From the NCBI RefSeq assembly GCF_001999965.1, contig NZ_CP019646.1:1860001-1924000 (forward strand): a stretch of 64,000 nt of DNA, given 5' to 3'. This stretch comes from Limihaloglobus sulfuriphilus (GTDB lineage Bacteria > Planctomycetota > Phycisphaerae > Sedimentisphaerales > Sedimentisphaeraceae). The position numbers and the translations under genes were made by a program. The notes beneath the pieces are model-generated. The model was not told where the DNA came from. It was given only the letters and a program-made list of their open reading frames with translations, and did not search any database. This document shows positions 53,161 through 62,164 of this stretch, piece after piece (position 1 is the stretch's first letter; the number at the start of each line of letters is the position of its first letter).

Positions 53161-54426
53161 TCAGATAAGAAAATACACAACGCTCAGAGCAGCTATAACC
53201 CACATAGCCGGCTTGATTTGCCTGTATTTTCCGTTGATAACCTTCAGCAGTGTGTAAGAGATAAAACCCAGTGCCAGACCGCCGCTGATGCTGTATGCCA
53301 GCGCGATCATGATAATGATTATAAAAGCCGGGAACCCCTCTTCTATCGTTGAAAAGTCAACATTTACAATACCCCTTGCCATGAACAGCCCCACCATTAT
53401 CAGCGCAGGAGCTGTCGCGTATGCCGGCACCATCGCGATAATCGGCACAAACAGCATCCCCGCGAGAAACAGAATGCCCACCACCACCGCAGTCGTGCCG
53501 CGGCGGCCGCCGGCCTCTACGCCCGCGCTGGATTCGAGATATACAGTTGTCGTTGAGGTGCCGATAACCGCACCTATCATCGTAGCCGCGGCATCAACAG
53601 CCAGAAGCCTGCTGACACTTCGCGGTTTGACGTCATTTTCTATCTTGTGCAAAACGCCGACAAGTGTGCCGATGCTGTCAAACATATCCATGAACATCAG
53701 CGTAAATATCGCCCCGAAAAAGCTCCACTTGACCGCGCCGAGGATATCCAGCTTGAACGCCACCGGCATGATATTAAACTGAGCGAACATAAACGAATCC
53801 GGCAAATCCACGCGGCCCGCCAAAACGGATATGGCAGTAGAAACAATAATTCCAATAAGCAGTGCCCCGCGGATCCCCCTCGATTCGAGAACCAGCATAA
53901 CCACCAGGCCCGCAAGCCCGATCAGAACCTCAGGCGTAAACCTGCCCAGACTGATAAGGGTTGCCTCGTCCTTGACGACAAGCCCCAGATTCACCAGGCC
54001 TATAAACGTTATAAAAAGCCCTATACCCACGCCGATAGCATACACAAGAGACTTGGGTATCGCCTCAACAATCTTTTCACGAAGCCCGACGGCTGTCAGT
54101 ATAAAAAATATAAATCCCGACAGGAATACTATTCCCAGTGCCGTCTCCCAGGCAATCTGCTGGCCCAACACAAGTGAATACGCGAAAAACGCATTGAGCC
54201 CCATACCCGGAGCCATCGCCAGCGGGCTGCGGCAGATAATACCCACAAGAAAACAGGCTATCGCCGAAGCCAGGCATGTAACCGCGGCAACTGCATTCTT
54301 ATCCATGCCCGCCGCGGAGAGTATCTCGGGGTTTACAAATATGATATACGACATCGACAAAAATGTCGTTACGCCGGCAATAACCTCTGTTTTAAAGGTG
54401 CCTTTCTCTGTGCTGTCACTACTCAT
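53161..54426 (-). CDS. NCS2-family purine permease (AzgA-like)
   Basis: 421 residues with about 12-14 transmembrane segments. EVIAGVTTFLSMSYIIFVNPEIL, APGMGLNAFFAYSLVLG, FMDMFDSIGTLVGVLHK and GTSTTTVYLESSAGVEAGGRRG are signatures of the AzgA branch of the xanthine/uracil permeases, which take up adenine, guanine and hypoxanthine with protons. It lies 20 nt downstream of hisD; histidine and purine synthesis share intermediates, but the pairing may be incidental. Confidence 0.93.
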   Translation of the reverse strand: MSSDSTEKGTFKTEVIAGVTTFLSMSYIIFVNPEILSAAGMDKNAVAAVTCLASAIACFLVGIICRSPLAMAPGMGLNAFFAYSLVLGQQIAWETALGIVFLSGFIFFILTAVGLREKIVEAIPKSLVYAIGVGIGLFITFIGLVNLGLVVKDEATLISLGRFTPEVLIGLAGLVVMLVLESRGIRGALLIGIIVSTAISVLAGRVDLPDSFMFAQFNIMPVAFKLDILGAVKWSFFGAIFTLMFMDMFDSIGTLVGVLHKIENDVKPRSVSRLLAVDAAATMIGAVIGTSTTTVYLESSAGVEAGGRRGTTAVVVGILFLAGMLFVPIIAMVPAYATAPALIMVGLFMARGIVNVDFSTIEEGFPAFIIIIMIALAYSISGGLALGFISYTLLKVINGKYRQIKPAMWVIAALSVVYFLI

Positions 54427-54446
54427 TGCTGATTTCCCTGATGTTA

Positions 54447-55763
54447 TTATTGCTGCTGCCTTATCTTTATCGATTTTGCGTGAGCGTCTAACCCCTCGGT
54501 CATCGCCAGCATAGCTATCCTGTCGGCATCTGCGAGAAGCTGCTCTTTGCTGTATTCTATTATGCTGGAAGACTTTACAAAATCGTTGCTCGTTACCGCC
54601 GAAAAATACCTGCTCGACTGGCGTGTCGGCAGTGTGTGGCTCGGCCCCGCCCAGTAATCGCCCACTGCAACCGGCGAATAATCGCCGATAAATATCGCGC
54701 CGGCGTTATCGATACGCTCGGCCACAGCCCGGCTGTTAACGCCGCACTGAACCTCAAGATGCTCCGCGGCGAAGTGGTTGGCAAACCCGACCGCCGCGTC
54801 CATATCCTTCATAACGACAACCGCGCTGTACGTCCGCAGACATTCAAGCGTCTCTTTGCTCCTGTCAAGCTGCCCGACCTGCCGCTCAAGCTCCGACTGC
54901 ACCTTTGCCGCGAGCCCGCTTGAGGGGGTTACCAGTATCGCCGCTCCGGGGTAGTGTTCCGCCTGGCTGAGCATGTCGGCGGCAGTCCACGCCGCGTTGG
55001 CGCTGTCGTCGGCGACGATAAGCACATCGCTCGGGCCGGCGAATGAATCCATATCGCACAGACCGAAGACCTCTTTTTTGGCAAGCTGCACATAGTCATT
55101 ACCCGGGCCTACGATCTTGTCAACCGGCTTTATCGTCTCGGTTCCCCAGCCCAGGGCGGCGACTGCCTGGGCACCGCCGATGCGGTACACCTCGGTTATA
55201 CCAAGTTCGTGGCAAAGCCCCAGTATCACGGGATTTATGCTGTTATTGAACCGCGGCGGCGAGATGACCACGATATCTTCTACGCCCGCCACAATCGCCG
55301 GCACAGCGGTCATGATAACCGTTGAGGGCAGCGGAGCGCTGGCGCCGGGGATGCACAGCCCAACCCGCTTGAGCGGACGGTAGCGAATCCCGACGCGGCC
55401 CGAATCCTCCGACCTGTTGCCGATAAAGATGGCTTTCTGGTACTCACCGACGTTGCCGATCGCGCCGCGGAGGTTATCGAGTAATTCCGGCGAAAGCTCA
55501 TCATACGCCTTTTCAAGCTCCTCTTCGGGTACCCGAAACTGCTGCGGCGTCATTTCCACGCCGTCAAACTTCGCCGTAAACTCCGCCACCGCCGCGTCGC
55601 CCCTCCGGGCAACCGCCGCGACAATATCACGAACGCCCGCGGCAATACCGGCCTTTTCACGCAAAAAGGCGCTCATGGAATGCTCGCTCATAAGCGAGTC
55701 AAAGCGGGCCTGAAAATCCGCGTCCGCATAAGAAAATACAATATCACTTAGATCTATAGCCAT
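54447..55763 (-). CDS. hisD: Histidinol dehydrogenase
   Basis: 438 residues, the usual length. GLCIPGASAPLPSTVIMTAVPAIVAGV, DKIVGPGNDYVQLAKKEVFG, DSFAGPSDVLIVADDSANA and the zinc/catalytic SQAEHYPGAAIL and FAAEHLEVQ blocks are intact. It catalyses the last two oxidations from histidinol to histidine with NAD. No other his genes are in the window; the purine permease follows. Confidence 0.96.
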   Translation of the reverse strand: MAIDLSDIVFSYADADFQARFDSLMSEHSMSAFLREKAGIAAGVRDIVAAVARRGDAAVAEFTAKFDGVEMTPQQFRVPEEELEKAYDELSPELLDNLRGAIGNVGEYQKAIFIGNRSEDSGRVGIRYRPLKRVGLCIPGASAPLPSTVIMTAVPAIVAGVEDIVVISPPRFNNSINPVILGLCHELGITEVYRIGGAQAVAALGWGTETIKPVDKIVGPGNDYVQLAKKEVFGLCDMDSFAGPSDVLIVADDSANAAWTAADMLSQAEHYPGAAILVTPSSGLAAKVQSELERQVGQLDRSKETLECLRTYSAVVVMKDMDAAVGFANHFAAEHLEVQCGVNSRAVAERIDNAGAIFIGDYSPVAVGDYWAGPSHTLPTRQSSRYFSAVTSNDFVKSSSIIEYSKEQLLADADRIAMLAMTEGLDAHAKSIKIRQQQ

Positions 55764-55795
55764 TTTTACATCTCTTGTATTTATGAATATGTTCT

Positions 55796-55848
55796 AACAG
55801 GATTACAGGATAAACAGGATTAAAAATAAATCAATTAAATCTTAACAA
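55796..55848. repeat. Interspersed ACAGGATTAA repeat, copy B
   Basis: TAACAGGATTACAGGATAAACAGGATTAAAAATAA-type sequence. 55808-55841 is a 34-bp exact match to 43355-43388. It lies just upstream of hisD, in the 504-bp gap 55764-56267. Confidence 0.75.
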
Positions 55849-55897
55849 CAAGCTGCGGAATTGTAACATGCCGGCTATCAGCCATTTGAACGTTTTC

Positions 55898-55970
55898 AAC
55901 GTAGGTTAGGCTTCCAGCCCGACACAGAGCCTTTTTTAACGTAAGTTAGTCTTCCAGCACGACACTGAGC
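55898..55970. repeat. Tandem 33-bp imperfect direct repeat
   Basis: Copy 1 (55898-55930) and copy 2 (55938-55970) both follow AACGTAxGTTAGxCTTCCAGCxCGACACxGAGC with a 40-bp period. A similar CTTCCGGCC/GAAGCCTGACAC word occurs near 62090-62106. Non-coding; function unknown. Confidence 0.65.
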
Positions 55971-56137
55971 ACAATACGCCCAAACTTTTATTTTTAACCA
56001 TGAAGATATTGAAGTTTTTATTTCATGATTTCTTCATGTTCTTCATGATAAATTTTAATCCCAAATTTCAAATATCAAGTTTTATCGCCGCTTATGACTC
56101 CCTAATTCTTAATTCCTAATTCTTAATTAACTCACTT

Positions 56138-56212
56138 GACAGGATTACAGGATTCACAGGATAAAGATAACTTAAAAATAACAATCTTGTTAATCATGTA
56201 AATCCTGTCTAA
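56138..56212. repeat. Interspersed ACAGGATTAA repeat, copy C
   Basis: GACAGGATTACAGGATTCACAGGAT at the left and CAATCTTGTTAATCATGTAAATCCTGTC at the right form an imperfect inverted pair. It is preceded by CCTAATTCTTAATTCCTAATT-like DNA, a context shared with the IS insertion site at 60451-60471. Confidence 0.7.
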
Positions 56213-56267
56213 TTGATTTCAAATGGAGAAAATTCGTGTCCCGATTTATCGGGATTCTCTACAGTGA

Positions 56268-57593
56268 TTACTGATAAAGCCAGGAATCCGCAAGCAGCAG
56301 CAAATCGTCAACAGTTACACTTCCGTCAAAGTCACGATCCGCCCCACCGCACCAGTCGGGTGCAGCGCAGCCGCCGCCCAGCCAGTTGACGGAAAGCATC
56401 CCAATATCGCTGTTGGTCGGTGCAATCGCCTCCCAGCTCAAACGAGGATAATCAAACGCCGGCATCTGCCAAAGATCCTCCACCCCGTTAGCGGTCTCAT
56501 TAACAAAATCCCACCCGGCATCCGTAAACGTAAATATATCCTGCATCTCGGCGGTGGTCAAACCCTCTCCACCGTCACTCGTTTGACTGAGAGATGTTTC
56601 AACATCCCAAAAGCTTTTCTCAATAATCGAGTCTTCTGAAAGAGAAGATTCGCCTACTAATCCGCAAGAATAGTAATTACTTACATATCCTGTAGAATAA
56701 CAGTTAACTATTGAACCATTATTGTATCCACACAATCCCCCATAAGATCTCGACACCCAAAAGCCGGTTATTCCTACAGTATCAACCGAGCCCTTCGCAT
56801 AACAATTATAAATCAAGCCTGTATTATAACCGCAGAGGCCGCCTATGTATCCTCCACCGTGTTGTTGGCAATCCATCCATTCAATGCCTTCGGGGTCACC
56901 TACAGGAAAACATTCTTCTACCATTCCCTCAACAATGTCACCTGTAGCGTTGCAATTCGATATGTATCCTGTGTTAGACCCCACTAAACCTCCGGCAGAA
57001 TGGATACCGCTTACTTCACAGCTTGAGTATGAATCTACGATAGTACCTTTGTTCATTCCACAAAGCCCGCCGAAACCACTTAGCATCTCATTTAAACTAT
57101 AATTGACACCTTGAATTACGCCGTTTGAATAGCAGTTGTTAATGGTACCTTCATTAGTAACACACAGTCCTCCAAGATATTCTTTCCCGTTGATTGAAAT
57201 GTCTTCTAAGCCAAGATTTATTATTTTACCTGAACTACCGATTTGGCAAAATAAACCAAGTTGATTAACACCTGTAATATTTAGTGCTCCAATTATGTGT
57301 CCATTTCCATTAAATGTTCCTGTAAACGGGGTACCGGTGTACCCTGTACTTGTAAAAATATCGGGTGCAATAACCGCCCTTGTGTAGGTGTTACCCGCTA
57401 AATTTATATCATTTATCATGATATAGTGTGCTTCGAGGTCATTGTTTACGGCTTCGAGGTCTTCTCTGGTTGAAATCTGGTATGGGTTTTCCGGGGTGCC
57501 GGCACCGCCGGCGAAGGCGAGCAGGTGTGTCGGAAGTGAAAGTATAAGCGCAGCAGCGGCGAAGATAATTGACATGCTGGTTTGTTTAAACAT
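56268..57593 (-). CDS. Secreted GLUG-repeat protein with dockerin-like end
   Basis: 441 residues; the second of two adjacent ATGs (57593) has GGAG at 6-nt spacing. Signal peptide, then GGAGTPENPYQISTREDLEAVNNDLEAHYIMINDINLAG (parallel beta-helix start). GLUG-type repeats follow (LGGLCVTNEGTINNCYSNG; AGGLVGSNTGYISNCNATG; YGGLCGYNNGSIVNCYSTG), then a C-terminal calcium loop GADRDFDGSVTVDDLLLLADSWLYQ. GLUG repeats fold as a beta-solenoid and occur in adhesins. Close paralogue of the gene at 57715-60360, sharing the leader peptide and 5' DNA. Probably a surface or secreted adhesion or binding protein. Confidence 0.85.
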   Translation of the reverse strand: MFKQTSMSIIFAAAALILSLPTHLLAFAGGAGTPENPYQISTREDLEAVNNDLEAHYIMINDINLAGNTYTRAVIAPDIFTSTGYTGTPFTGTFNGNGHIIGALNITGVNQLGLFCQIGSSGKIINLGLEDISINGKEYLGGLCVTNEGTINNCYSNGVIQGVNYSLNEMLSGFGGLCGMNKGTIVDSYSSCEVSGIHSAGGLVGSNTGYISNCNATGDIVEGMVEECFPVGDPEGIEWMDCQQHGGGYIGGLCGYNTGLIYNCYAKGSVDTVGITGFWVSRSYGGLCGYNNGSIVNCYSTGYVSNYYSCGLVGESSLSEDSIIEKSFWDVETSLSQTSDGGEGLTTAEMQDIFTFTDAGWDFVNETANGVEDLWQMPAFDYPRLSWEAIAPTNSDIGMLSVNWLGGGCAAPDWCGGADRDFDGSVTVDDLLLLADSWLYQ

Positions 57594-57714
57594 CATAAAC
57601 TCCTTTAAGGTAATTACACCTTATTCATTTGTTTATATTTACAGATATAAATCGTGTACGGCATCTCAGCACTGATTCTTTTCTTATGTCTATATGCTAA
57701 AGCCGGCCGCGGGC

Positions 57715-60360
57715 TTATTCATTCCCAGTTGTAAATATTATTGCTACCTCAGCATCTTTGTCAACCACGTATGGAATACCGTCTTGATTGACTAACCATA
57801 TTGCGTGATTTACAGACAATTCCAGTTCATATTCAGTTTGCGGCGACAAGTTCACCGGCCCGACGCTGATTGTATTATAGGCAAGATCATCTACCTCTCC
57901 GCTTAATGCTGATGGGTTATAATCTACTGGAGACCATTCAAGCCCGTAAGTCAATTCAGGGTTATCTGTAGATTCGAGCAGAATATTGATGTTTAACGGG
58001 ATATCCGTAGAATAGTGCTGAGGATATTCCGCAACCAGCGGCTGATCGACCGGGGGTATCGGGCTGCCATCTTCTTTGGCATAGGGGACTGAAGTTGACT
58101 GCGATTTTCCATTTGTGTAGGTAACTGTAAAAACATATTCACCGTCTGTGAAGTCCTCCAGACCTTCTAATGAATTCGAACCTACTCCGATGCCAAGCCA
58201 GTTTTCATCATCATCTACTTCCATTTCTGCCTGATATACGGCACCTGTTGGTGTTTCAATGGTTCCTCTGGAAACAGTATCACTAACATGCATCCAGGCG
58301 TCAAATTCATATTCAATCGGCTCGGCGTTTCCGTAACCTCTACCGAAATCATAGGTCATGCTCATCTCAATCGCAAAAATATGGTTGCTGATCGGCTCTT
58401 GAGGTTGAATATCCTGGAGCCAGACATTAGCAAAGATTGCCATATCTGATAGATCTACTGCTCCTGATTGATTCATATCAGTTCCGTAGCAGTATTCATT
58501 ATTCGAATCGCAATCATCACTTAACCAAAAGGCGGCGAAGTAGAGAAGGTCTTCTGTATATACGCCCTCAGGGTATGAAAAATCACCAATGGGTTTCTGC
58601 CGGTTAAAACGGGGATAATCAGTGCCCTCGCCAATTGTCCATATATCTGTAAAATCCCAACCGGCATTTAAAAATGTGTTTATATCCTGCATCTGGTCAG
58701 TAGTTTTGCCCGTTCCTCCAGCACTAGTCTCTAATCCGGACGTTTCGATGTCCCAGAAACAATTTGTACTGCCTCCTTTATTTGTACCAATCAGGCCGCC
58801 TGTATTCTCATCGCCTGTAACCAAACCTGTTGAATAGCAGTTCGCAACACTGCCAAAGTAGTCGTTATATCCCACCAGCCCGCCAACATACTCGTCGCCT
58901 GAAACTGAGCCGGTGCAATAGCTGTTTGCTATAACGCTGCCAGGATAATTAAACCCCACCAAGCCGCCGACAGTCCAATAACCACTAACCGAGCCGGTAG
59001 AATAGCAGTTTTCAATGGTTCCTTTTTTGTTACAAGCAGCAATGGAGCCTGACCAATATCCTGTTGAAATGATTGATATATTTTCGAGCCCAAGATTCTT
59101 GATATTTCCTGTGAGAAATCCTACTAATCCCAGCGTATCGGTGAAACCCGTAACCTCGCTGTCTATTGTAAGGTTATAAATGACGTGTCCGTCGCCGTCC
59201 AGCGTTCCGCCAAACTCCGTTACCGGATAATACCCTGAAATGCCGGACATATCGATATCATCGCCTAAAATAAAGCTGCTGTTCCAGTCTGGAACACGGA
59301 TAGACATAGACAGGATATCAGCGGAATTTAACAGCACAAAAGGATCGTCCCAGGTTCCGGCCCCAGAGTAGCTTCGTGCAGGATAGTCTGTTTCTATCAT
59401 CAAACCCGGTTGATTTTCCCAGCTAAGCCGGGGGTAATCTTTTCCGGCGTCTATCGCCCAGTTTCCGTCGTTCCAGCCGGCAAAGGTCAATGGGTCCATC
59501 ATCTGGCTTGTAGTTTTTGGTCTGCCCACAGGAGTTGTGATAATTCCTGAAGATTGAATGTCCCAGAAGCTATTTACTACAATGCCTTTGTAGTTGAATC
59601 CCATTAGCCCGCCGACATAGTAATGTCCGGTAACTGAGCCGGTTGAATAGCAGTTAGTAACACTGCCGTAGCGGTTATCTCCCAGCAACCCGCCGACAGA
59701 ACTGCCTCCTGTAACTGAGCCGGTTGAATAGCAGTTAGTAACGCTGCCGTAGTCGTTTCGCCCCGCCAGTCCGCCGACCAAGCTGCGTCCTGTCACTGAT
59801 CCGGTTGAATAACAGTTAGTAATAACACCGTCCCTGCTGTTAACTCCCACCAGCCCTCCAACTTCCATATCTCCGGTAACCGCACCGGTAGAATAGCAGT
59901 TCGTGATACTGCCAAAGTTTACCCCCACCAGCCCGCCGACTTGGGATAGTCCCTTAACTGAAATGTTTTCTAAACCGATATTTACAACTGAACCCACAGT
60001 ATTAATCCGGCTGAACAAACCACAATAATTATTAACATCAACTTCGAAATTGTAAATAACGTAATAGCTGCCGTCGAATGAACCTGTAAACTCTGTTCCC
60101 TGAAAGCCCCCAGTTTCAGGGTCTGTATCCGGAGCAATCACCGCCTGTGTATATACAGTTCCCGTTAAGTCTATATCGTTTATAAGGATATAGTGTGCGG
60201 CGAGGTCGTTGTTTACGGCCTCAAGGTGCTGACGGGTTGAAATCTGGTATGGGTTTTCGGGTGTGCCGTCGCCGCCGGCGAAAGCGAGCAGGTGTGTCGG
60301 GAGTGAAAGTATAAGCGCAGTAACGGCGCAGAAAATTGACATGCTGGTTTGTTTAGACAT
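57715..60360 (-). CDS. Large secreted GLUG-repeat protein with internal dockerin-like segment
   Basis: 881 residues from the second of two adjacent ATGs (60360; GGAG at 6-nt spacing). Signal peptide, then a first beta-solenoid block opening with ENPYQISTRQHLEAVNNDLAAHYILINDIDL and carrying four near-identical 27-residue GLUG repeats (VGGLxGxNxxGSVTNCYSTGSVTG; DNA 59560-59960). A second solenoid block starts near residue 340 (DDIDMSGISGYYPV, ENCYSTGSVSG). A dockerin-like segment (DCDSNNEYCYGTDMNQSGAVDLSDMAIFANVWL) and about 220 residues of beta-rich C-terminal domain follow. Unlike its paralogue, the calcium loop is internal. Likely adhesin-like. Confidence 0.85.
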   Translation of the reverse strand: MSKQTSMSIFCAVTALILSLPTHLLAFAGGDGTPENPYQISTRQHLEAVNNDLAAHYILINDIDLTGTVYTQAVIAPDTDPETGGFQGTEFTGSFDGSYYVIYNFEVDVNNYCGLFSRINTVGSVVNIGLENISVKGLSQVGGLVGVNFGSITNCYSTGAVTGDMEVGGLVGVNSRDGVITNCYSTGSVTGRSLVGGLAGRNDYGSVTNCYSTGSVTGGSSVGGLLGDNRYGSVTNCYSTGSVTGHYYVGGLMGFNYKGIVVNSFWDIQSSGIITTPVGRPKTTSQMMDPLTFAGWNDGNWAIDAGKDYPRLSWENQPGLMIETDYPARSYSGAGTWDDPFVLLNSADILSMSIRVPDWNSSFILGDDIDMSGISGYYPVTEFGGTLDGDGHVIYNLTIDSEVTGFTDTLGLVGFLTGNIKNLGLENISIISTGYWSGSIAACNKKGTIENCYSTGSVSGYWTVGGLVGFNYPGSVIANSYCTGSVSGDEYVGGLVGYNDYFGSVANCYSTGLVTGDENTGGLIGTNKGGSTNCFWDIETSGLETSAGGTGKTTDQMQDINTFLNAGWDFTDIWTIGEGTDYPRFNRQKPIGDFSYPEGVYTEDLLYFAAFWLSDDCDSNNEYCYGTDMNQSGAVDLSDMAIFANVWLQDIQPQEPISNHIFAIEMSMTYDFGRGYGNAEPIEYEFDAWMHVSDTVSRGTIETPTGAVYQAEMEVDDDENWLGIGVGSNSLEGLEDFTDGEYVFTVTYTNGKSQSTSVPYAKEDGSPIPPVDQPLVAEYPQHYSTDIPLNINILLESTDNPELTYGLEWSPVDYNPSALSGEVDDLAYNTISVGPVNLSPQTEYELELSVNHAIWLVNQDGIPYVVDKDAEVAIIFTTGNE
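59560..59960 (-). repeat. Coding tandem repeats of 81-84 bp (GLUG motifs)
   Basis: The word GGTTGAATAGCAGTTAGTAA (plus strand) or a near copy recurs at 59641, 59722, 59803 and 59887, a period of 81-84 bp or 27-28 codons. The copies keep the reading frame, so this is protein repeat DNA and not a CRISPR array. High identity between copies suggests recent expansion and possible length variation by recombination. Confidence 0.8.
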
Positions 60361-60462
60361 CATAAACTCCTTTAAATTCATTTTACCTTATTCATTTGTC
60401 TGTATTTAGAGATATACAATAGCAGATTTAGGGGTAGTGTCAAGGGGAATAATTGAGAATTA

Positions 60463-60471
60463 GGAATTAGT
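60463..60471. repeat. Target site duplication, left copy of 9 bp
   Basis: GGAATTAGT directly before the left IS end; the identical 9 bp lies at 62000-62008 directly after the right end. 8-10 bp duplications are normal for ISAs1-family elements. Confidence 0.9.
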
Positions 60472-60500
60472 CAGGGCAATCGCATCTAAAATATCATTTT

Positions 60501-60779
60501 TTAGGCTTTTCGGTTATTTTTTCTTTCAAGGCGTGTTATCCGTATGATTTCGTCAGCATATTGTTGCACTAAGTCCATGAATTGGTTGTAACTATCTATG
60601 TCAGCCTGCAGTGCTTCAAGCTCATCCTTTGGGACATATCGCACAACATTGGCTCCATTTTTCCACGTTTGGTGGTTGAAATGCTGCCGGTTTTTCATCT
60701 GACATATTTTCCCTCGTTCCATTCGCTCTATTTTTGCGATTTTTTCTAATAATTTTATAGCTTTTTTTGTCTTTTTCAT
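60501..60779 (-). CDS. Passenger protein inside the IS (DUF6788-like)
   Basis: 92 residues, basic and helical. The N-terminal half is Lys/Arg-rich (KKTKKAIKLLEKIAKIERMERGKICQMKNRQHFNHQTWKNG in parts) and the second half is acidic helical (DELEALQADIDSYNQFMDLVQQYADEI). It resembles the small DUF6788-type proteins often found next to transposase genes, whose role is unclear. It starts 54 bp from the transposase start in the opposite direction and ends 10 bp inside the left inverted end, so it belongs to the element. Possible DNA-binding or transposition-modulating protein; inference only. Confidence 0.75.
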   Translation of the reverse strand: MKKTKKAIKLLEKIAKIERMERGKICQMKNRQHFNHQTWKNGANVVRYVPKDELEALQADIDSYNQFMDLVQQYADEIIRITRLERKNNRKA

Positions 60780-60833
60780 TATAGTATAATATATAGTATT
60801 CTATATCTTTGCAACGTTAAAACGAGGAAAATT

Positions 60834-61985
60834 ATGAAAAAAGAACAAAACCAACGCAGATTAATGGACTATTTTTCGACAATTGAAGACCCCAGAGTCG
60901 AGCGTACTCGCAAGCATGAGCTTAGCGATATTTTATCCATTGCAATTTGTGCAATAATTTGTGGCGCTGATGGATGGACACAGGTTGAAGAGTTCGCTCA
61001 GTGCAAAGAAGAGTGGTTTAAAAGTTTTCTTTCTTTGCCTAATGGCATTCCTTCTCACGACACATTTGGACGAGTATTTTCTTCTCTCAAACCCGACTCA
61101 TTTGAACAATGCTTCCTCGAATGGGTCAATGCCTTAGCCCAAAAGAGTGAAGGCAGGCTCATAGCCATTGACGGCAAGACTATGCGTAGAAGCGTTGATT
61201 ATGCATCTGAAAAAGCGGCTGTTCACATGGTAAATGCCTGGTGCGACACCAACAAAATGGTCATTGGGCAGATTGCAACAGAAACCAAGAGCAATGAGAT
61301 AACGGCTATACCTAAGCTCTTGGAGTTAATTGATTTAGATGGTGCAGTTGTAACAACTGATGCTATGGGCTGCCAAAAGGAAATTGCTAATGCTGTAATT
61401 GAAAATGATGGGGACTATATCTTGCAGCTAAAGGCAAATCAGACCGGCCTGCATAAAAATGCAGTTACCCTTTTTGATGAATGTATAGACGATAATGTCT
61501 ATAATATTCAATATACTGTTGCAAGTGAAACTGATGGAGGCCACGGCAGGGTTGAAGAACGCACATTGCGGGCTGTTTCAAATGTAGGATTCCTTAACTC
61601 TGAAAAGAAGAACTGGGTCGGGCTCAAGAGCCTGATATGTGTGGAGGCAAAGAGGAGCATAGGAGATGAAACAAGCGTAGAGAAACGGTATTACATATCA
61701 AGCCTGACTTGCAAAAATCCGCCAAATTTACTCAAATATATCAGGGGCCACTGGGGGGTAGAGAACTCCTTGCACTGGTGTTTAGATATCAGCTTTGCCG
61801 ACGATGAAAGGAGAATAAGAAAAGGTTATGGAGCAGAAAATTTTGCAAGGCTCTCACGAATAGCACTGAATCTGCTAAAACAGCAAACCAAGCACAAGGT
61901 CGGCATAAAGACCAGAAGGCTGTGCTGCGGCTGGAACGAGCAATACCTATATCGCGTGCTGACACAACAAAATAAAGGACTTTAG
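60834..61985 (+). CDS. ISAs1-family transposase (DDE)
   Basis: 383 residues, full length. The N-terminal region (MDYFSTIEDPRVERTRKHELSDILSIAICAIICGADGWTQVEEFA) is the DUF4/H-repeat-associated domain of ISAs1 transposases. DDE residues: Asp in AIDGKTMRRS, Asp in VVTTDAMGCQK and Glu in RGHWGVENSLHWCLDISFADDE. The stop codon lies within the right inverted end (61983-61985). No frameshift, so presumably active. Confidence 0.97.
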   Translation: MKKEQNQRRLMDYFSTIEDPRVERTRKHELSDILSIAICAIICGADGWTQVEEFAQCKEEWFKSFLSLPNGIPSHDTFGRVFSSLKPDSFEQCFLEWVNALAQKSEGRLIAIDGKTMRRSVDYASEKAAVHMVNAWCDTNKMVIGQIATETKSNEITAIPKLLELIDLDGAVVTTDAMGCQKEIANAVIENDGDYILQLKANQTGLHKNAVTLFDECIDDNVYNIQYTVASETDGGHGRVEERTLRAVSNVGFLNSEKKNWVGLKSLICVEAKRSIGDETSVEKRYYISSLTCKNPPNLLKYIRGHWGVENSLHWCLDISFADDERRIRKGYGAENFARLSRIALNLLKQQTKHKVGIKTRRLCCGWNEQYLYRVLTQQNKGL

Positions 61986-62014
61986 ATGCGATTGCCCTGG
62001 GAATTAGTTTTTTT

Positions 62015-62058
62015 AGACAGGATTAACATGATTATTTTGAATGTTTTGATCTTGTCTA
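62015..62058. repeat. Interspersed ACAGGATTAA repeat, copy D (next to the IS)
   Basis: AGACAGGATTAACATGATTATT at the left and GATCTTGTCT at the right. With the left flank of the IS removed, the pre-insertion sequence would read GAATTAGGAATTAGTTTTTTTAGACAGGATTAACA, similar to copy C. The rest of the gap 61986-62486 contains a GLUG-gene remnant (62165-62209) and a perfect hairpin ACAAGCGG-GG-CCGCTTGT at 62254-62271. Confidence 0.6.
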
Positions 62059-62164
62059 ATAAAGAAAAAAAATTGATTCATCAAGTGCCGGGCCGGAAGC
62101 CTGACACTGCACGCCGTATAACCCAACTATCATTCCATAATTTACATTCAAATTATTACAGCGA

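Larger units (their letters stand above)
60472..61999. mobile_element. Complete ISAs1-family insertion sequence with passenger gene
   Basis: 1528 bp bounded by perfect 19-bp inverted ends: CAGGGCAATCGCATCTAAA (60472-60490) and its reverse complement at 61981-61999. It is flanked by the 9-bp direct duplication GGAATTAGT (60463-60471 and 62000-62008). It carries an intact ISAs1-type transposase (+) and a small divergent gene (-). Intact ends, gene and target duplication suggest recent transposition. The target was intergenic DNA resembling the GAATTAGGAATTAGT / ACAGGATTAACA interspersed repeat. Confidence 0.95.

Noticed and set aside
53831-54514. 227-codon plus-strand open frame
   Set aside because: Antisense to the NCS2 permease, a common shadow of hydrophobic coding DNA.
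59560-59960. Regular repeats with similar units, CRISPR-like at first sight
   Set aside because: The period of 81-84 bp keeps frame and encodes GLUG repeats; there are no unique spacers and no cas genes.
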